Positions 1 to 12,305 of a DNA stretch of 64,000 bases are shown in pieces (positions within the stretch are counted from its first letter, which is position 1; every line of letters starts with the position of its first letter). This stretch comes from Ophiura sarsii. Its lineage: Eukaryota; Echinodermata; Ophiuroidea; Amphilepidida; Ophiuridae. The translations under genes and the position numbers were made by a program. Where the stretch lies: positions 70,528,919 through 70,592,918 of the forward strand of contig CM069452.1 in NCBI GenBank assembly GCA_035610835.1, read 5' to 3'. The notes beneath the pieces were generated by a model. The model made no database searches, was not told the DNA's origin, and worked only from the letters and a program-made list of their open reading frames with translations.

Positions 1-610
1 GCTAATGCTCGAATCATACTAGCCGGTCGCAACAGGTCTCGGTGCGACCAAGGGACGCATCGAGCTACTAAATCGCCAGTAGTCGCAGGTATTACCGGGT
101 CACGCAGACGACAACAAACCGGGATAATTGCTGCTGATTGGTTATGCTAATTTCGAAGCAAAATAACCTCCCCCATTGGTTGAAAAAGTATGGTATTCAT
201 GACGTCATAAGCGACCAATATTTCAAGTTGAAATGAAGTCAACTGGCCGCGACTGGTCGTTTCCAGTCAAGCGATCTCTTGATCGATGTATTTGAGTTTT
301 CTATATATGACGTGAAACTCGTCATAGGAGTGATTTAATCGCAAAGCGACCTTAGTATGTTTTCAGCATTAGAGTATCAAAAAAATTTAAGTGGTCTAAT
401 TATGATTATTATCCATTGTAGTACCCGGGGTAGTACCCTACCTGCAACGTGATCTCTGGTTTCAATGGCTGCCATGGAAACATGAAAAGACTCCTCCACA
501 GTCTGGGTGTAGTGCTTCCCTGGCTCTATTGTTAACCCTGTGTGATAGACAATACATAATTATTTATAACAGGACTGAAGAAAACAAAATCCTGAGAAAT
601 GTAAATTTAT
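1..610. other. intergenic, nothing recognised
   Basis: No coding exon, RNA gene or clear terminal-repeat element is seen. There is a short imperfect repeat around a GTAGTACCC motif near 418-440. Confidence 0.5.
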
Positions 611-881
611 ACATCGAGGGTCGAGCGCCAAAAGGCCCTAACTCAACTTTTGGGCAAAATGAGATTTTGATACTAAAATAATCCATATAACCTAGATTTT
701 CAGAACCATAAAGAGATAACTCATAAACACTCTTAATTTGACTCATAAACACTCTTAATTTGACTAAAACTGACTTGGGTGCTACAGTGCATTGTAATGA
801 GTCCCGAATATTTGAAAGTTTATTATCTCAGAATTAGCATTTTTTTAGTTACGTCCTTCTGGCGCTCAACCCTCGACATGT
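611..881. mobile_element. MITE with GAGGGTCGAGCGCC termini, copy 1
   Basis: The ends are inverted copies: CATCGAGGGTCGAGCGCC on the left and GGCGCTCAACCCTCGACATG on the right. There is no coding capacity. A short internal direct duplication around 721-765 (ACTCTTAATTTGACT) is present. A second copy lies at 35,627-35,881 with the same termini and the same internal TCATAAAC/AGTTATCTC block, which confirms an interspersed family. Confidence 0.75.
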
Positions 882-1692
882 CCTTTCATCTTCAAATTCT
901 TTTTGACATATTTCTTTTTATTTTTAAACATGATACTTCCCTTCAAACCTTAACCCCGTACCAAATACCACGACCCATGCCTGTTTAAATCGTCCTACCG
1001 ACCCCAACAAAATTGAGGTGAAAGGGCAATCCAACCTTTTCATCGGTCGTGCCGCCATTTTTGAGATTTTGTATAGCGCCATCTATTGTCGGAATTGTAA
1101 CATTGGTGTTGTGGCGACGCGCAGGCGATAGCTTTTCACGTCGGCGATAGAAAGAGAGAATACATGGAGAAAATCACATTTTAGGGAGCATAATAGTATG
1201 AAAATTGCAAAGTTATCACAGATTTGACTAAATAAATTCATTTAGAATGACTCTCCACTATAAATTAGCATTAAATAATAGGGATATAGCCGACAAGGTT
1301 GTTTTTTTAGTTATTTAAGCTTATTTTTATTATTTTGTTTAAAATAAACCATTTCGGGATTTGGGAAGGTGATTTTTGTTCCCGGGACTCAACATTTTCT
1401 GGCGGGACTGTGCACTAGTTAGCCTAAGGCCACACGTTTTGAACTCGCCACCCATTTGAACTGATTTAAACTGCATTTATGATTTGCCCATGTTGGGAGC
1501 TTTCCAAAAATGTATACTTTTGCTATCATAGGTTGAATACTTTTTCCGTTAGAGTAATTTATATAAATTGGGGTTAATATTTGAGTTTACTGTGTAGCGA
1601 ATAGAGAGAAAGCTGACGATCATGCGACTTATCCATAATTAATGGTTGTTACACAAGGTTGACAAATCTGTTAAAACATGACATAAAGACTA
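882..1692. other. intergenic with a solo MITE end
   Basis: Positions 985-1,048 match 5,110-5,158, the right terminus of a GGCCAAAA-type element (ATCGTCCTACCGACC, then GGTGAAAGGGCAATCCAAC), but no partner end is seen. The rest is AT-rich with nothing recognised. Confidence 0.45.
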
Positions 1693-2057
1693 TTAAAGGT
1701 AGATGACCCGATCACATTTACGTAACACAGAATTATTTCAAACATACGGAGATTTTCATATCATATGAAAGCTCGTATTTTTCTCATCATCATACTGAAA
1801 TTTGACGGCCTAAATCGGTATAATTACGGAGAAATCGATGAAATAACGTCGAATTACCGCGAATGGTGGTAACCACCGATATAGTTTGTGTACTACTCAA
1901 TGGGTACAGTTCACAGCATCTTGTGCGTCTAAAATAAGAACCATTAGAGCTATGCAACTCAAACTTTGGAACACGACTTTTTTTAAGGATGACCTTTCAT
2001 GTAGAATAGAAAACTTCAAGTTGAAAATCGGAATGTGATCGGGTCATCTACCTTTAA
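1693..2057. mobile_element. TTAA-flanked MITE (AAAGGTAGATGACC family), copy 1
   Basis: A 365-bp unit is bounded by TTAA on both sides, with ~24-bp inverted termini beginning AAAGGTAGATGACCCGATC. TTAA flanks are what piggyBac and Kolobok transposases duplicate (family knowledge); which one mobilised this is not visible. Near-identical copy at 29,714-30,065; shorter or diverged relatives at 5,201, 10,178 and 44,642. Confidence 0.85.
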
Positions 2058-4863
2058 ATAACCTTTAAGAAGAGACCAAAATCATGTTTGTAGCTCATAC
2101 AGAGGTGAATTGATTCAAGTTTAAAGGCACCACCTGGCACACATTTTTTTCCCCATAGAGTTTATGTGTACCACTCCTCCCACCTCGTCTGTTCCCAACT
2201 CAATCAACCACATCTCCCCCATTTAAAAAGTTATATGCTTCATATTTACAGGTTATGTAATGCAAATGAGACCAAAACCATGACAATATCTGTTATCATG
2301 AGTTGAACAGAACACGATTCGGAAAAGCGCAACGTCACCCATGTTTTTGGGTGGCGAGTTCAATACGTGTGGCCTTAAACCAGTTGTCACTGATTAAACG
2401 TTCTTTATTCATTTTTTTTGCACTTGACTCGTCCGTCATATTGTTTGTGTGTGTTTTGTCACTTTTGAGAAAATGCCTTGGTGCCCTTCTCACATTTTCC
2501 TTGAAAAAGGCAAAGACTATTCCCAGGACACCCTGTAGCTAAAATAGCTGAAAATCTATATGACCAGGCAACTATTGAGGGCGCTATATCTTTGACCCTG
2601 CAGCTAAAAGCCGAAAATCTATTCGCTGGGCCGTAAGGGTAGGCATCGCCACCATTTTTCATGTCGCGATATCGCTGCTAAATATGTCACGATATCGATA
2701 ATATCGTGATATATTTTAAGACTTAGAAAATGCTATTAATGGGTCAGATTTCTTGCCGAATATGCTAATATCTGTAGCAAACTACACAATCACAACAAAT
2801 CGTGGCGATCGCCATTTTCTCTTTCTTAAGTTTCTTCCCATCATGCAATAGCAACTGACCCAAATTATCATTACGCATTAACGCATACGTTGTGACCGTG
2901 GGAAAGGTCAATTTATACAATTTTTCATTAACAACATTTCTTTAGGATGTTTTTGACTTTCCGAAGCCCGAGAAATGACGTCATGCTAGTAATTCGATCG
3001 CACGTGTTTTGACTCGAGATTTCGCGAAATTGTCACTCGTTAGTAAAGGCGCGGTTCAAACATGTGCAATTAAGCCTTCAATCGACAAAATTGCAGTGTC
3101 TGTTAGCGAGGTTCTTTTTTATGAATGAAAAGCCACAAGCAGCATTGTTTTATTTATTATAATATTTACAAAGGTAAAAACGGACTACAATCTTACGATA
3201 TTATTGCCAAATTGGCGACTTTATTAAGCTTTCTCGTGGGCATTTTTTGGTCTATAATTTATTGTGGGACATCTTTGAAGCATGGTAAATTATCGCGATG
3301 GGATAATTAATATTTTATCGCAATTATATTTTCACCCCTGTTTCCATCTTTGTGCATATCGTCTTGGTTCTATTATACTCATCATGGCACGTTTTCCTTA
3401 TCAACTGTATAATTATAACTGATAATTTCTAATGGACAATTTCTATTTGAACCAATTCAACGGACCCCTGCGGCTGCGAACATTTAATTCATCTATGCAT
3501 TCACTCGTCTTCTAAATTGCTGTGGCAAGATCATGTAGATGTCACATCTTATTTATTAGTGCTGTTATCGATACAAAATTTTGTATCTATATGTCGTCAA
3601 AGAAAACTTCGACATGTCGATATATTATCGATAAAATAACTTTTTGGTTTCCGAATTCTGCAACTATCGTCTCAAATCAAAAACGTCGGATAAAACCTGA
3701 TCAGATCGGGAATGGGAGAAATATTCCTATCAATGATGTACCCCACCAATAAATAACTTTGAAAATTGGCCGGAAAAGTCATTTAAAAACGTTAAACGAA
3801 GACTAAAATGAACAAATTCTGAATTAGCTTGCCGATATGGTCGCCAGCTTTTAATTGAAGAAAATCATCCTTTACGCATGCATGTGACATTGTGCTTCGG
3901 ATTTATTCGATTTCCCTTCGGCCTTTTCCGAAACCCGATACGAATGACGTATTGCTACGGAAATCATCCTTACGCATGCGTGTGACAATTTGTCCAATCA
4001 CACATTTTACGATGATGATTTTATAAATTTATTTAATTTTCCGGAACCGGTCCGAGTGACGCAATGCCAATACCATGTGCTCTCAACTCATCTCGAAAGG
4101 CACAGTTCCACAGATGTGGATTACGCCCCTGATAGACCATTGCGCTCTATGAAAAACGTGGTTGTTTATTTATAAATACAATACGAGGGGCATTCCCCGA
4201 TGGCGTTGTTATTCAGTATGAATTATTTTGATACTTGCGGGATTTGTCAGGCTTTCACCGAGGGAATGATGCACGGTACGGCCATGCACACGTCAATATA
4301 CATTGTATCACAATTTGAAATGAATTGTAAGTGAATAGGGAATGTGCGGAAAACTTAAAAAGCATGTAAAACCCAATTATAAAATTCATGTCGTTTCTTT
4401 CCGATATACGAAAATATGTATCGACATGTTGTATCGTATGGAAAATATTGCGACATGCGACACTTCCGACAATCGATAACAACACTATTATTTATCAAAA
4501 CAACACTTAACATCTCATGTCGTCCTGGTTTGTACACAATCAGAAGAACTTGGATTTGCATTTTCCAGACTTCTTGTTAATGATGAATATACTAATTTAC
4601 TATGACTTTATGCACTGTAAATATTTTTGGTTTGTTTGTTAAGTGGTTGTATATGCAACAAGCGCCATGAGCGTTATTTTTGGCGGATACCGGTGCTATA
4701 TAAGACTTAACTATTACTATTATTATTAATATTATCGCGTAGCGCGATATCGCCCAGCGTTACGCTGGGGTTACTATTGAGGGTGCTGTATCATTGACCC
4801 TACAGCTAAAAGCTGAAATTCTATTCGCCCGGGTTACTTGTAAATATTTCAAAAAGTATTTGT
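2058..4863. other. gene-free repeat-rich stretch
   Basis: Positions 2,560-2,625 and 4,770-4,838 are direct copies of one ~65-bp sequence (CTATTGAGGG..., TTTGACCCT, AGCTAAAAGC). Around 3,840-4,010 an ACGCATGC-centred motif occurs twice. 2,670-2,710 has short CGATATCG palindromes. ORFs here are under 80 codons, overlap on both strands and have no recognisable similarity. Confidence 0.45.
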
Positions 4864-5175
4864 ATAGGGCCAAAAAAAAGAAGATGTTGGATTGCCCTTT
4901 CCTGACCGACCTTAAAAATCGGGAAAACTCAGTCGCGTTTTTTTTTTTAAAGAAAAAAGTTAAAAAATTTGTCACCTAAATGACTTCAATTGACCCCTAT
5001 ATGACCCCACTCTGAAATATTTATTATCCATGGCACCGGACCTCAGTGTATTTCAGTGTGATTTGGTCATGCTTTGTAATCTAAAAAAATAAAAATAAAA
5101 ATAAAAAAATCGTCCTACCGACCCAAACAAAATTTGAGGTGAAAGGGCAATCCAACTTCTTCTTTTTTAGGCCAA
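4864..5175. mobile_element. Harbinger-like MITE (GGCCAAAAAAAAGAAG termini)
   Basis: The left end reads GGGCCAAAAAAAAGAAG followed by GGATTGCCCTTTC. The right end is its inverse, ending CTTCTTCTTTTTTAGGCC. The core is AT-rich and contains GACCGACC-like motifs. Related copies at 49,681, 53,477 and 59,301 share the GGCC + A-tract terminus. The copy at 53,477 is flanked by TTA on both sides, which is the 3-bp target of PIF/Harbinger transposases. Confidence 0.7.
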
Positions 5176-5200
5176 GTATTTATAAATCTAAATTCCAATG

Positions 5201-5300
5201 TATAAAGGTAGATGTTCCGATTGATGGCCCGATTTTCAACTTGATGTTTTCTATTTTACATGAAAGGTCATCCTTAAAATTGTTGCATTCCAGAGTCCAA
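5201..5300. repeat. partial copy of the AAAGGTAGATG family
   Basis: TAAAGGTAGATGTTCCGAT and the ACATGAAAGGTCATCCTTAA block match the terminal ~90 bp of the 1,693-2,057 element in reverse orientation. The remainder of the element is missing. Confidence 0.6.
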
Positions 5301-5542
5301 ATAGGCGGTAGGGCTGAGCCTGAGCCTGAGGTGAGTGGGACATCAAAACGGATGATTTTTCAGGCGACTAAAATGGTTCCCTTTGCCTTAATTTCTGTAC
5401 CCGTAGGTAGGCATCTATCGAGACTATATTCTAAACCTAAACCGTATTTGTATACAAATACATCATTCATATCATATACTTCATTTCAATTTTCATTCAA
5501 TAATTCATAAATTTCAAATTTGACTTAAAATGATAACATTTC

Positions 5543-5625
5543 AGTCCTAGCAGGTGGCCAAATTGTCCAGCCCTGGCAAGCCCTTGCAAATTTGCCAGTG
5601 CACTGGCGTGGCAAATATGCCTTCT
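5543..5625. repeat. repeat beginning CAGTCCTAGCAGGTGG
   Basis: The same sequence in reverse orientation ends at 9,400 (CCACCTGCTAGGACTG), together with the GGCAAATATG block. It is interrupted here by the 5,626-5,905 MITE and resumes with GGGCATATTTGCC at 5,907. Confidence 0.55.
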
Positions 5626-5905
5626 AAGGGACGCACCATTAGATTTTCAGGGGGGTAGGAAGTTGGGTTCGGGGGGAATTTTATTTGTTTTGGCCGTTGT
5701 AAGGGGGGAATTTTTTTGTTTGCGCTGCCGAAGGCGGTGAATTTTTTAATGTATTCATTCATATTGAGTTGGGTGGGGTAGAATTTTTATTTATTTTTTA
5801 CTCATCAGGGGGGAATTTTTTGGGGGGGCCTGCATAGAGGGGGAATTTTTTTCTTCCGAAAACTCCCCCCCCCCCCCCCCTGAAAATCTAATGGTGCGTC
5901 CCTAA
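5626..5905. mobile_element. MITE with GGGACGCACCATTAG termini
   Basis: Inverted ends of about 29 bp start GGGACGCACCATTAGATTTT on the left and match on the right. TAA flanks both sides, a 3-bp target duplication of the Harbinger type. The interior is G-rich with poly-C near the right end. It is inserted within another repeat: the GGCAAATATG/GGGCATATTTGCC halves lie on either side. Confidence 0.8.
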
Positions 5906-6049
5906 GTGGGCATATTTGCCAGTATTTACATTTAATTCAAAAGTAGCGCTTCCACACATGGCATATTCTACCCTTCATATATCAATTGTTTAACTCAATA
6001 CCTAAATATTTCGTGTCGCTTCTAAAAAATTCTTGGTTGCGTTTTGCCA

Positions 6050-6560
6050 GAAAAATCAGGGGTAGAAATTTTGGCGCGAATCGATCCTAGATTCGCGCAG
6101 GAATACAGCAGCGCGAATCAAATCTGATCAAGTTTGATTCTCGCAACAAAAACAACAACTTTTTTTTATACATTTTTTTTTTAATTTTTTTTTTTTTAAG
6201 TAAAAAACAGGACCTTAGGTGATTTGTATTTGACCCTTAATAACCCACATAATACCCCTTGATTCACACCATTAGGATAGTAACTCCTAAACTAAGATCT
6301 TATAACAGTGGCAGGCTATAAAATGGCTTGATACTTGACTGTCTTTATACCTACATACAAAGTAAAACAAAGGAGAAACAAAACAGGTCACACTCAGTCT
6401 CATTACATTTTTCATTGACTCATCAATATGTGCAAACATTTTTTGATTCACGCGAGACCTCATCTGCGGGAATCATATTTAGACAATTTGATTCCCGCAC
6501 TTGGAGACGAATTTCTAGGCCTGAAAATGATGAAATTTTAGTCAATTTGTGGCAAGTGAA
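6050..6560. other. gene-free, with GCGAATC/GATTCGCG motifs
   Basis: Several inverted GATTCGCGC and GATTCCCGC motifs (6,075-6,140 and 6,445-6,505) and a T-tract near 6,160-6,200 are seen. No coding signal. Confidence 0.4.
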
Positions 6561-6579
6561 CATTTTGCCAGTATTTACC

Positions 6580-6745
6580 CACCCCCCCCCCCCCCCCATG
6601 CCACCACAACCGCTTTACCATCACAATCCCCACCACAAACTCCCTCCCCTTCCCATCCCCACCACAAACCCCCTCCCCTTCCCATCCCCACCATAAACCC
6701 ATCCCATTCCCCACCACAAACCCATCCCCACCACTAACCCCTAGT
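6580..6745. repeat. poly-C and CCCCACCACAAAC minisatellite
   Basis: A ~15-base C-run at 6,582-6,597 is followed by repeated CATCCCCACCACAAACCC units. The proline-rich ORFs across it are artefacts of the C-rich repeat. Confidence 0.8.
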
Positions 6746-6840
6746 CCTCAATTATAGCCCAACTTGTACTGAACATCGAAGTCCAGATAACATAGTGTAC
6801 ATATAACATGATTTTATCGATAATTCCTACCTTTGTAGAT

Positions 6841-7718
6841 TACCGTATTATCCCTATTAAGCGCCCAGGGCGGTTAACTAAGTCATTCTGGGTGGGCACT
6901 TATTTGTATACTGATTTACAAAGTTGTTGACCGTCAAGGTTGCAAAATTCAACAACCTTTACGTCCCAAGACTGCACAATTAGATGTTTTGCAATTCAAG
7001 ATGGCGGCCTCCACGAATGACAATAAACACGAAACGTGCGTATTTCGGATGGTTTCTGTTGCTGTTTGAAGGCATAACGCATGGTTAAAGTTCACTTTTG
7101 GATGACAAACAATATGTCAAATATGTCCGAAGTTAAATTTAAAATAACCACAATTTCCTCTTTATTTTCAAGCAATTTGTAGTCCGAGACTTAAGAGTGA
7201 TGTGAGTAACTTTTAAGTAAGCTTATTTTTTGGGTGGGCGGTTAATTAGTATATATTTTTAAAGTCACCTGAGATAGGGATGTTCATATAATTGACTATA
7301 GAGGGCGACATTTTTTTTGAATTTTTAAAAAAAAATATGTAGAAAACTCCATGTTTACCTCTTTTAAATCCATCGGAAAAGTACGAAACAAGCTGGGTGT
7401 ATTCACTGATGTCTAAATAACCCCACACAAGCAACTGGACATCATGAAAGTAAACCCTTTTTTGCCTAAAATGATTTAAAATGTGCATGACTTGACCAGT
7501 TTTCAGCAATATGAGGCAAACTACTTTTGGTTATAACTTTTTTATTATTCAGCCTGCAGACAAGGTTGAACCATCATTTTTTATTGTAAAGTACTTTGTT
7601 TCCATGTATTCCATTTTCAAAGAGATAATTTTATTTTCAAAATTTTATGAACATGCCTACCTGAGAAAAAGGGGGTGGGCGCTTATAAGGTCCTGGGCGC
7701 TTAATAGGGATAATACCA
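6841..7718. mobile_element. DNA element with TACCGTATTATCCCTATTAA ends, copy 1
   Basis: The ends are inverted: TACCGTATTATCCCTATTAA + GCGCCC on the left and GGGCGCTTAATAGGGATAAT on the right. The 0.88-kb interior has no transposase-like ORF. Copy 2 at 36,472-36,793 is much shorter, so the two are different deletion derivatives of one non-autonomous family. Confidence 0.8.
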
Positions 7719-8439
7719 GGGATACTATTAATTTTGGGATAGGAAAGCCCTATACTAACACACGTAGCGAAAACGGTGCCGTTTGCATAAATTATTAATC
7801 ATCGGAATGTGTCGGTGACCGGCGTTTAACGCGTTTAACAGTGTTTAACCAGGTTTAACGTAATATTTGGTCAGCATAGGTTTGAGAGCGTTGTGGATTT
7901 ACACAGACGACGGTGGCCACGCGAAACCTAAATGTTGAATACGTAATGAATAAGGTGAATAACACGTAATCGCGAATGTTAATCTTATCATTTTGACAAA
8001 TTCATCATAATTAGAAGAATTGTCATCGTTAACCGGGCGATGACTGTTAAAAATAATTCAAAATAGTGCACTCCCGTTGACATTTTGGGTCGTCTGAGAG
8101 ACGCGTGGCCAGCGTCGTGTCGTCTGCTACAATCACGCCTTATCGGTATACCACCCTCAATTCTATGCTGACCAAATTTTAATTTAAAAGCGGACCCGAT
8201 CGGCAAGCTCACTGGCACACCCCTGATAATACGGTACATAGATTTTAAATTATTTTGCAACTGTGGGCTTCTCTGACTCTGACAAACCCTTTGTATTTCA
8301 TTGGCCACAAGTACTCATTTAGGCTAGTGGATTCACGATATAGTGCTGGGAGATATCAAACCTCTCAGTCTCAAACCCAAAATCACAAAATGTTCTTCAT
8401 CTCTAGACTCTTCAACAAGTATCAGCATATGCCATTTGC
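7719..8439. other. intergenic, nothing recognised
   Basis: A short run of GTTTAAC-type repeats lies near 7,822-7,860 (GCGTTTAACGCGTTTAAC). ORFs under 110 codons lie on both strands without recognisable similarity. Confidence 0.4.
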
Positions 8440-9228
8440 TTAAAGGGACATTAAGTGGTGTTGAAAATTTTAAATGTTTAAAAATTTACTTCAGAATTCA
8501 AGATGAACATTTTAATTTTAATTGAAATTATTGTTGTTTCTACTAACAAAAACACAGCAAAACTTGATTAAAACAATATCATCGCTATTTACAGGCATGA
8601 AAACTAGGCTTTATAAAAAACACTGAAAATTATGGCCGGGTCCAGGGCCCGACTTAGGGCCCGGCGGGAGTCAAGGGGGCAGCGCTCCCTTTAATCTTTT
8701 TTGGATTTTATGGTTTAAAAACCATTTGGAAGCCCTCCTGGAACATCAATTTTACAAGAAATAAGACTATCTTTACAATCACCTCTAGTTAATTCAAGTA
8801 AAAAGAAGAAGGAAAAAAAAAAAAAAAAATTGTTATTTTATTTTTTTAAATGTAAAAAAAAAAGCTGAAAAGTTTCTCAGCAAAATAAAAAACGCTGAAT
8901 TCCGCGGAAACGCTGTAAATGCTCATGCCTGTATTTATTGAACAACGCCCTCTATGCAAATATGGTTCGCGTTATGAATCACGCGTACTGCAGGGGGATA
9001 CTGTCGCCAGTGTCGGACATAAAACTAAAATGCTCGTTGCGGCTCTACGAGCATTTTTGAATCAACGTTTTCTTGTACAAAGAGGGCTGATTTTTCTTAA
9101 TCCTTATAGGTGTAAGTTCATACATGTAATACAATTATAAAAATATACTAATCCCAGTTTTTATCATATTCATAATTGAGGGCACAGCCTCCAACACATC
9201 TCTTACTCTAGTCTTAGTGCCCCTTTAA
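8440..9228. mobile_element. TTAA-flanked element A, copy 1 (carries an insertion)
   Basis: TTAA + AGGGACATTAAG opens it and CTTAGTGCCCCTTTAA closes it. Apart from the internal insertion at 8,592-8,931 it aligns along its length with 19,311-21,161, sharing TACTTCAGAATTCAAGATG, ATATCATCGCTATTTA and TGCAAATATGGTTCGCG. No transposase is seen. Confidence 0.85.
8592..8931. mobile_element. MITE with CAGGCATGA termini inserted in element A
   Basis: The ends are CAGGCATGA and TCATGCCTG, flanked by a perfect 6-bp duplication TATTTA (8,586-8,591 and 8,932-8,937). The empty site is preserved in the sister element at 19,451-19,457. A 126-bp relative lies at 49,132-49,257. The superfamily is not assignable from this. 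Confidence 0.85.
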
Positions 9229-10177
9229 TTCAAACATGAAATCAAACATAAACCTTACCCAACATATTTTTACTCCATTGGAACTATTATTTTGGGTTTC
9301 AAACATGAAAAATAGTGAATTTATTATGCATTAAATCTTGGTGGCCATATTTGCCCACTTTATCGGTGGGACAATTTCGCCACCTGCTAGGACTGATTTA
9401 AGTTTAACATGATGATGATGTAGCCTGCTGTGACTACAGTCAATTCATGAAGTATACGGTTTATTTCGTCCACTCAATTCAGCCCCCTTAAATACAGGAT
9501 TGCCAAATATAAATACTACAGTAAACAGTAAAACCCCAAATGTTAAATAGCCTACATTTATTTGTTATTAAAAAAATAAAAAGCTTACCCCAAAACATTC
9601 TGAAAATTCACGAACATACAGCACCTATGAAAAATTGAGATGTTTAATTAAGTAAAAATAAATAATAACTTTAATCTAACAATAAAATGATACTGTATTC
9701 TCGCATTTTACAATTAAAAATCATGAAAATTGAGAACAAAACCAGCGATTTGTGTTCAAAATGGTTTACCACGCTGGTACTACAATGCATTCGGAACCAG
9801 TCAAAACCTATCTGTTTGATTGATAATTGTTTTTGTTTCATTTTCCGGTATAATTGTGAATAAAACTTCATCAATTAGGCAGAAAATATTGATTTTATTC
9901 ATGAAAACATTAAAGTAATCATGATTTGAAATCTTTAAAAGGAATATTAAATGAAAAATATATCCAATCAATTATATTTCCCTCAACCAGATAAAATAAA
10001 GATACCACGCTGAGTAGAAAATTTAAAGTTGCCTTCTTGTTATCAAAATCAAGCATATTCCTTTATAAAAGGTTGAAGAAATACCTCCAGGCTCCAGATT
10101 TACACGAATCATTTGAAACAGGAAGGCCCGGCAAGAAGAGTCTTTAAAAAATATAATCATCGCTCAGAAGAGGTAGA
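9229..10177. other. gene-free AT-rich stretch
   Basis: Positions 9,341-9,400 are the inverted counterpart of the CAGTCCTAGCAGGTGG repeat at 5,543. Otherwise nothing is recognised. Confidence 0.4.
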
Positions 10178-10372
10178 TTAAAGGTGTATGCCCGATCACT
10201 TTATATATTTTTTCTTCATATCAACATATTTTGATATAAAAAAACCCCATATTTTTCTCATTATTTCTGTAAAACCTTAGGCATATGACTAAGGATAACC
10301 CTTCATGTAGAATAGAAAACATCACCTTGCTAAGTTGGAAATCGGGCCAGAAATCAGAACACCTACCTTTAA
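10178..10372. mobile_element. TTAA-flanked MITE related to AAAGGTAGATG family
   Basis: TTAA sits at both ends (10,178 and 10,369), with AAAGGTGTATGCCCGATCAC on the left and an inverse ACCTACCTTT on the right. It contains the family block CCTTCATGTAGAATAGAAAA. Resembles 44,642 more than 1,693. Confidence 0.75.
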
Positions 10373-11860
10373 AAGATATTTAATATATATTAATTAATTT
10401 CGATTATATGGCCACTTTAAACTTCCTTGAATTTGGATAAATCGGGAAATGTATTGTATTGGTTGTAACCAGGGCTGGACGTTAGCACCGGTCCGCCCGC
10501 CAGCGGCGGGTAACTTTGGTGTCGGACGGGTAGATTCTCAAAAGTACCCGTCCCGCTGGCGGGTAACATTTTTAACCAACTGAAGTGTTGATTCTATTGT
10601 CGAATGAGTAGCTGTAAGCAGTAAGCTTAAAATAAAAAATAAAACACCACACACACACACTTACACGCACGAAGAATAAACCCACCGCAACCAAACATTA
10701 AAGTTTGCCGAGTTTGAGAATTGGGAAACCCCCGCCCATTGCAATGACCATGCACGCCATCTTCTCCAGTCAAACGTACTGTACGTACACTGTACATGCA
10801 GCGTAACAGCTGATTGCTGGTACCCTGCCTCAATGACACCACGCACCAGCCACCAACGTACCCGTTAGACTGAATCCATCAGTCTCCTAACATGGCGCAC
10901 GGTCGCGGAGCTGTGCTGTGTTGAAGACTGAAGAACAAGCAGCGCGAACGGTGCCGGGGGTTTTGCGGTTCTGCGCGGTATGCGTCTGATTGCGTTACAC
11001 TGCGTCTTCCGCGGCCATTGTGTTATCGCGCGCGTTTAATTTCGAGATGCGCTACATACACACGCAGAGCCACCGCTGGTCTTGCTTGGCGAGCGGGAAT
11101 CACTCAATTAACATGTGTTTGTTGCAGGCTTGGTTTGTTGTCATTATAAAAAGCTATAAACTGAAAATGTTGTTGTGTGTGAAGAGTTGATCAAATACGA
11201 ACGAACGTTCTTATCATCATGGGCAAAACATTCTATACATTATTTATTCGGAATTGACTTATTTTGTCCACTTTCGGAACTTTATTGGTGTGTTGTTGAG
11301 CAGGTTTGATGGCATTAATCTGATTTAATATCTCTCGTCGATTCATGTATCATTTAAAGTCATGGTTAAATTTATGTCTTTGGAAAATATAGATTAGAAT
11401 AATAGAAGCATGCAAGACCGCGATTGATTATAAATGTTTTGTATAGGGACCGGACCGTTCATTAGGCCAAATAAAAAAATAACATGTTTCAAGTCCCCTA
11501 GGCCCTACTGCTTCCTTTTTTGAAGATTTTACCATTTTATTTTTTTATTTTGCATACTTTCAGTAAAACCTATCCTACAACCCTAGGCTTTAAGGCCAAG
11601 TAAAAAAATAAAGCAGTTTCTCGTCCCCTTCCCGCACCATTTTTCAGGAATTCTATGATTTTTTTCTGATTTTTTCCATAACTTTTTAAAAAAATATTTA
11701 AAAGGCTGACATCTTGGTAATATATTTACTTTAATCCTATGTCATGAGCATTTTAAAGCAGGTTTGGTGTTAACCAACCCCCCAGAACCATGAAATAAAA
11801 CGAGCCTCATGCTCTTCAAGTTTCGCAACCAATCATGCAATACGTCAGAGAGTTTACTAT
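10373..11860. other. gene-free; CpG-rich pocket at about 10,820-11,060
   Basis: Positions 10,468-10,575 hold a short inverted structure of GGCGGGTAAC/GTTACCCGC type. 10,820-11,060 is richer in GC and CpG than its surroundings and could be a promoter or first exon, but no ORF, TATA box or splice pair supports one. 11,450-11,720 is AT-rich filler. Confidence 0.35.
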
Positions 11861-11956
11861 AGATTGACGCAGCATTTATACACAGCGGTGCCACAAGTAT
11901 TTTATTACTATTATGCACTTATCAATTCTCGGTATTCACGATACGGTGCGCCCTCA

Positions 11957-12303
11957 CCGCATGCGTACAAGAAAGCCGCATGCGTACAAGGAAGCCGCAT
12001 GCGTACAAGGAAGTCGCAGGCGTACAAGAAAGCCGCATGCGTACAAGAAAGTCGCAGGCATACAAGAAAGCCGCATGCGTACAAGAAAGTCGCAGGCGTA
12101 CAAGAAAACCGCATGCGTACAAGAAAGTCGCAGGCGTACAAGAAAGTCGCAGGGGTACAAGAGATGCGCAGGCGTTCAAAAGAGGCGCAGGCGTACAAAA
12201 GAGGTGCAGGCGTACAAAAGAGGTGCAGGCGTACAGAAGAGGCGCAGGCGTACAAAAGAGGCGCAGGCGTACAAGAAAGCCGCATGCGTACAAGAAAGTC
12301 GCA
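11957..12303. repeat. 19-bp minisatellite, about 18 units
   Basis: The unit is GCATGCGTACAAGAAAGCC with CATGCG/CAGGCG and AAG/AGG variants. Because 19 leaves remainder 1 on division by 3, any frame cycles through all phases every 57 bp. This keeps several overlapping ORFs of 68-216 codons open on both strands. These are repeat artefacts unless expression is shown. Confidence 0.9.
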
Positions 12304-12305
12304 TA

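Noticed and set aside
10820..11060. CpG-rich pocket as a promoter/first exon
   Set aside because: No splice donor paired with a downstream exon and no conserved ORF; kept only as a note.
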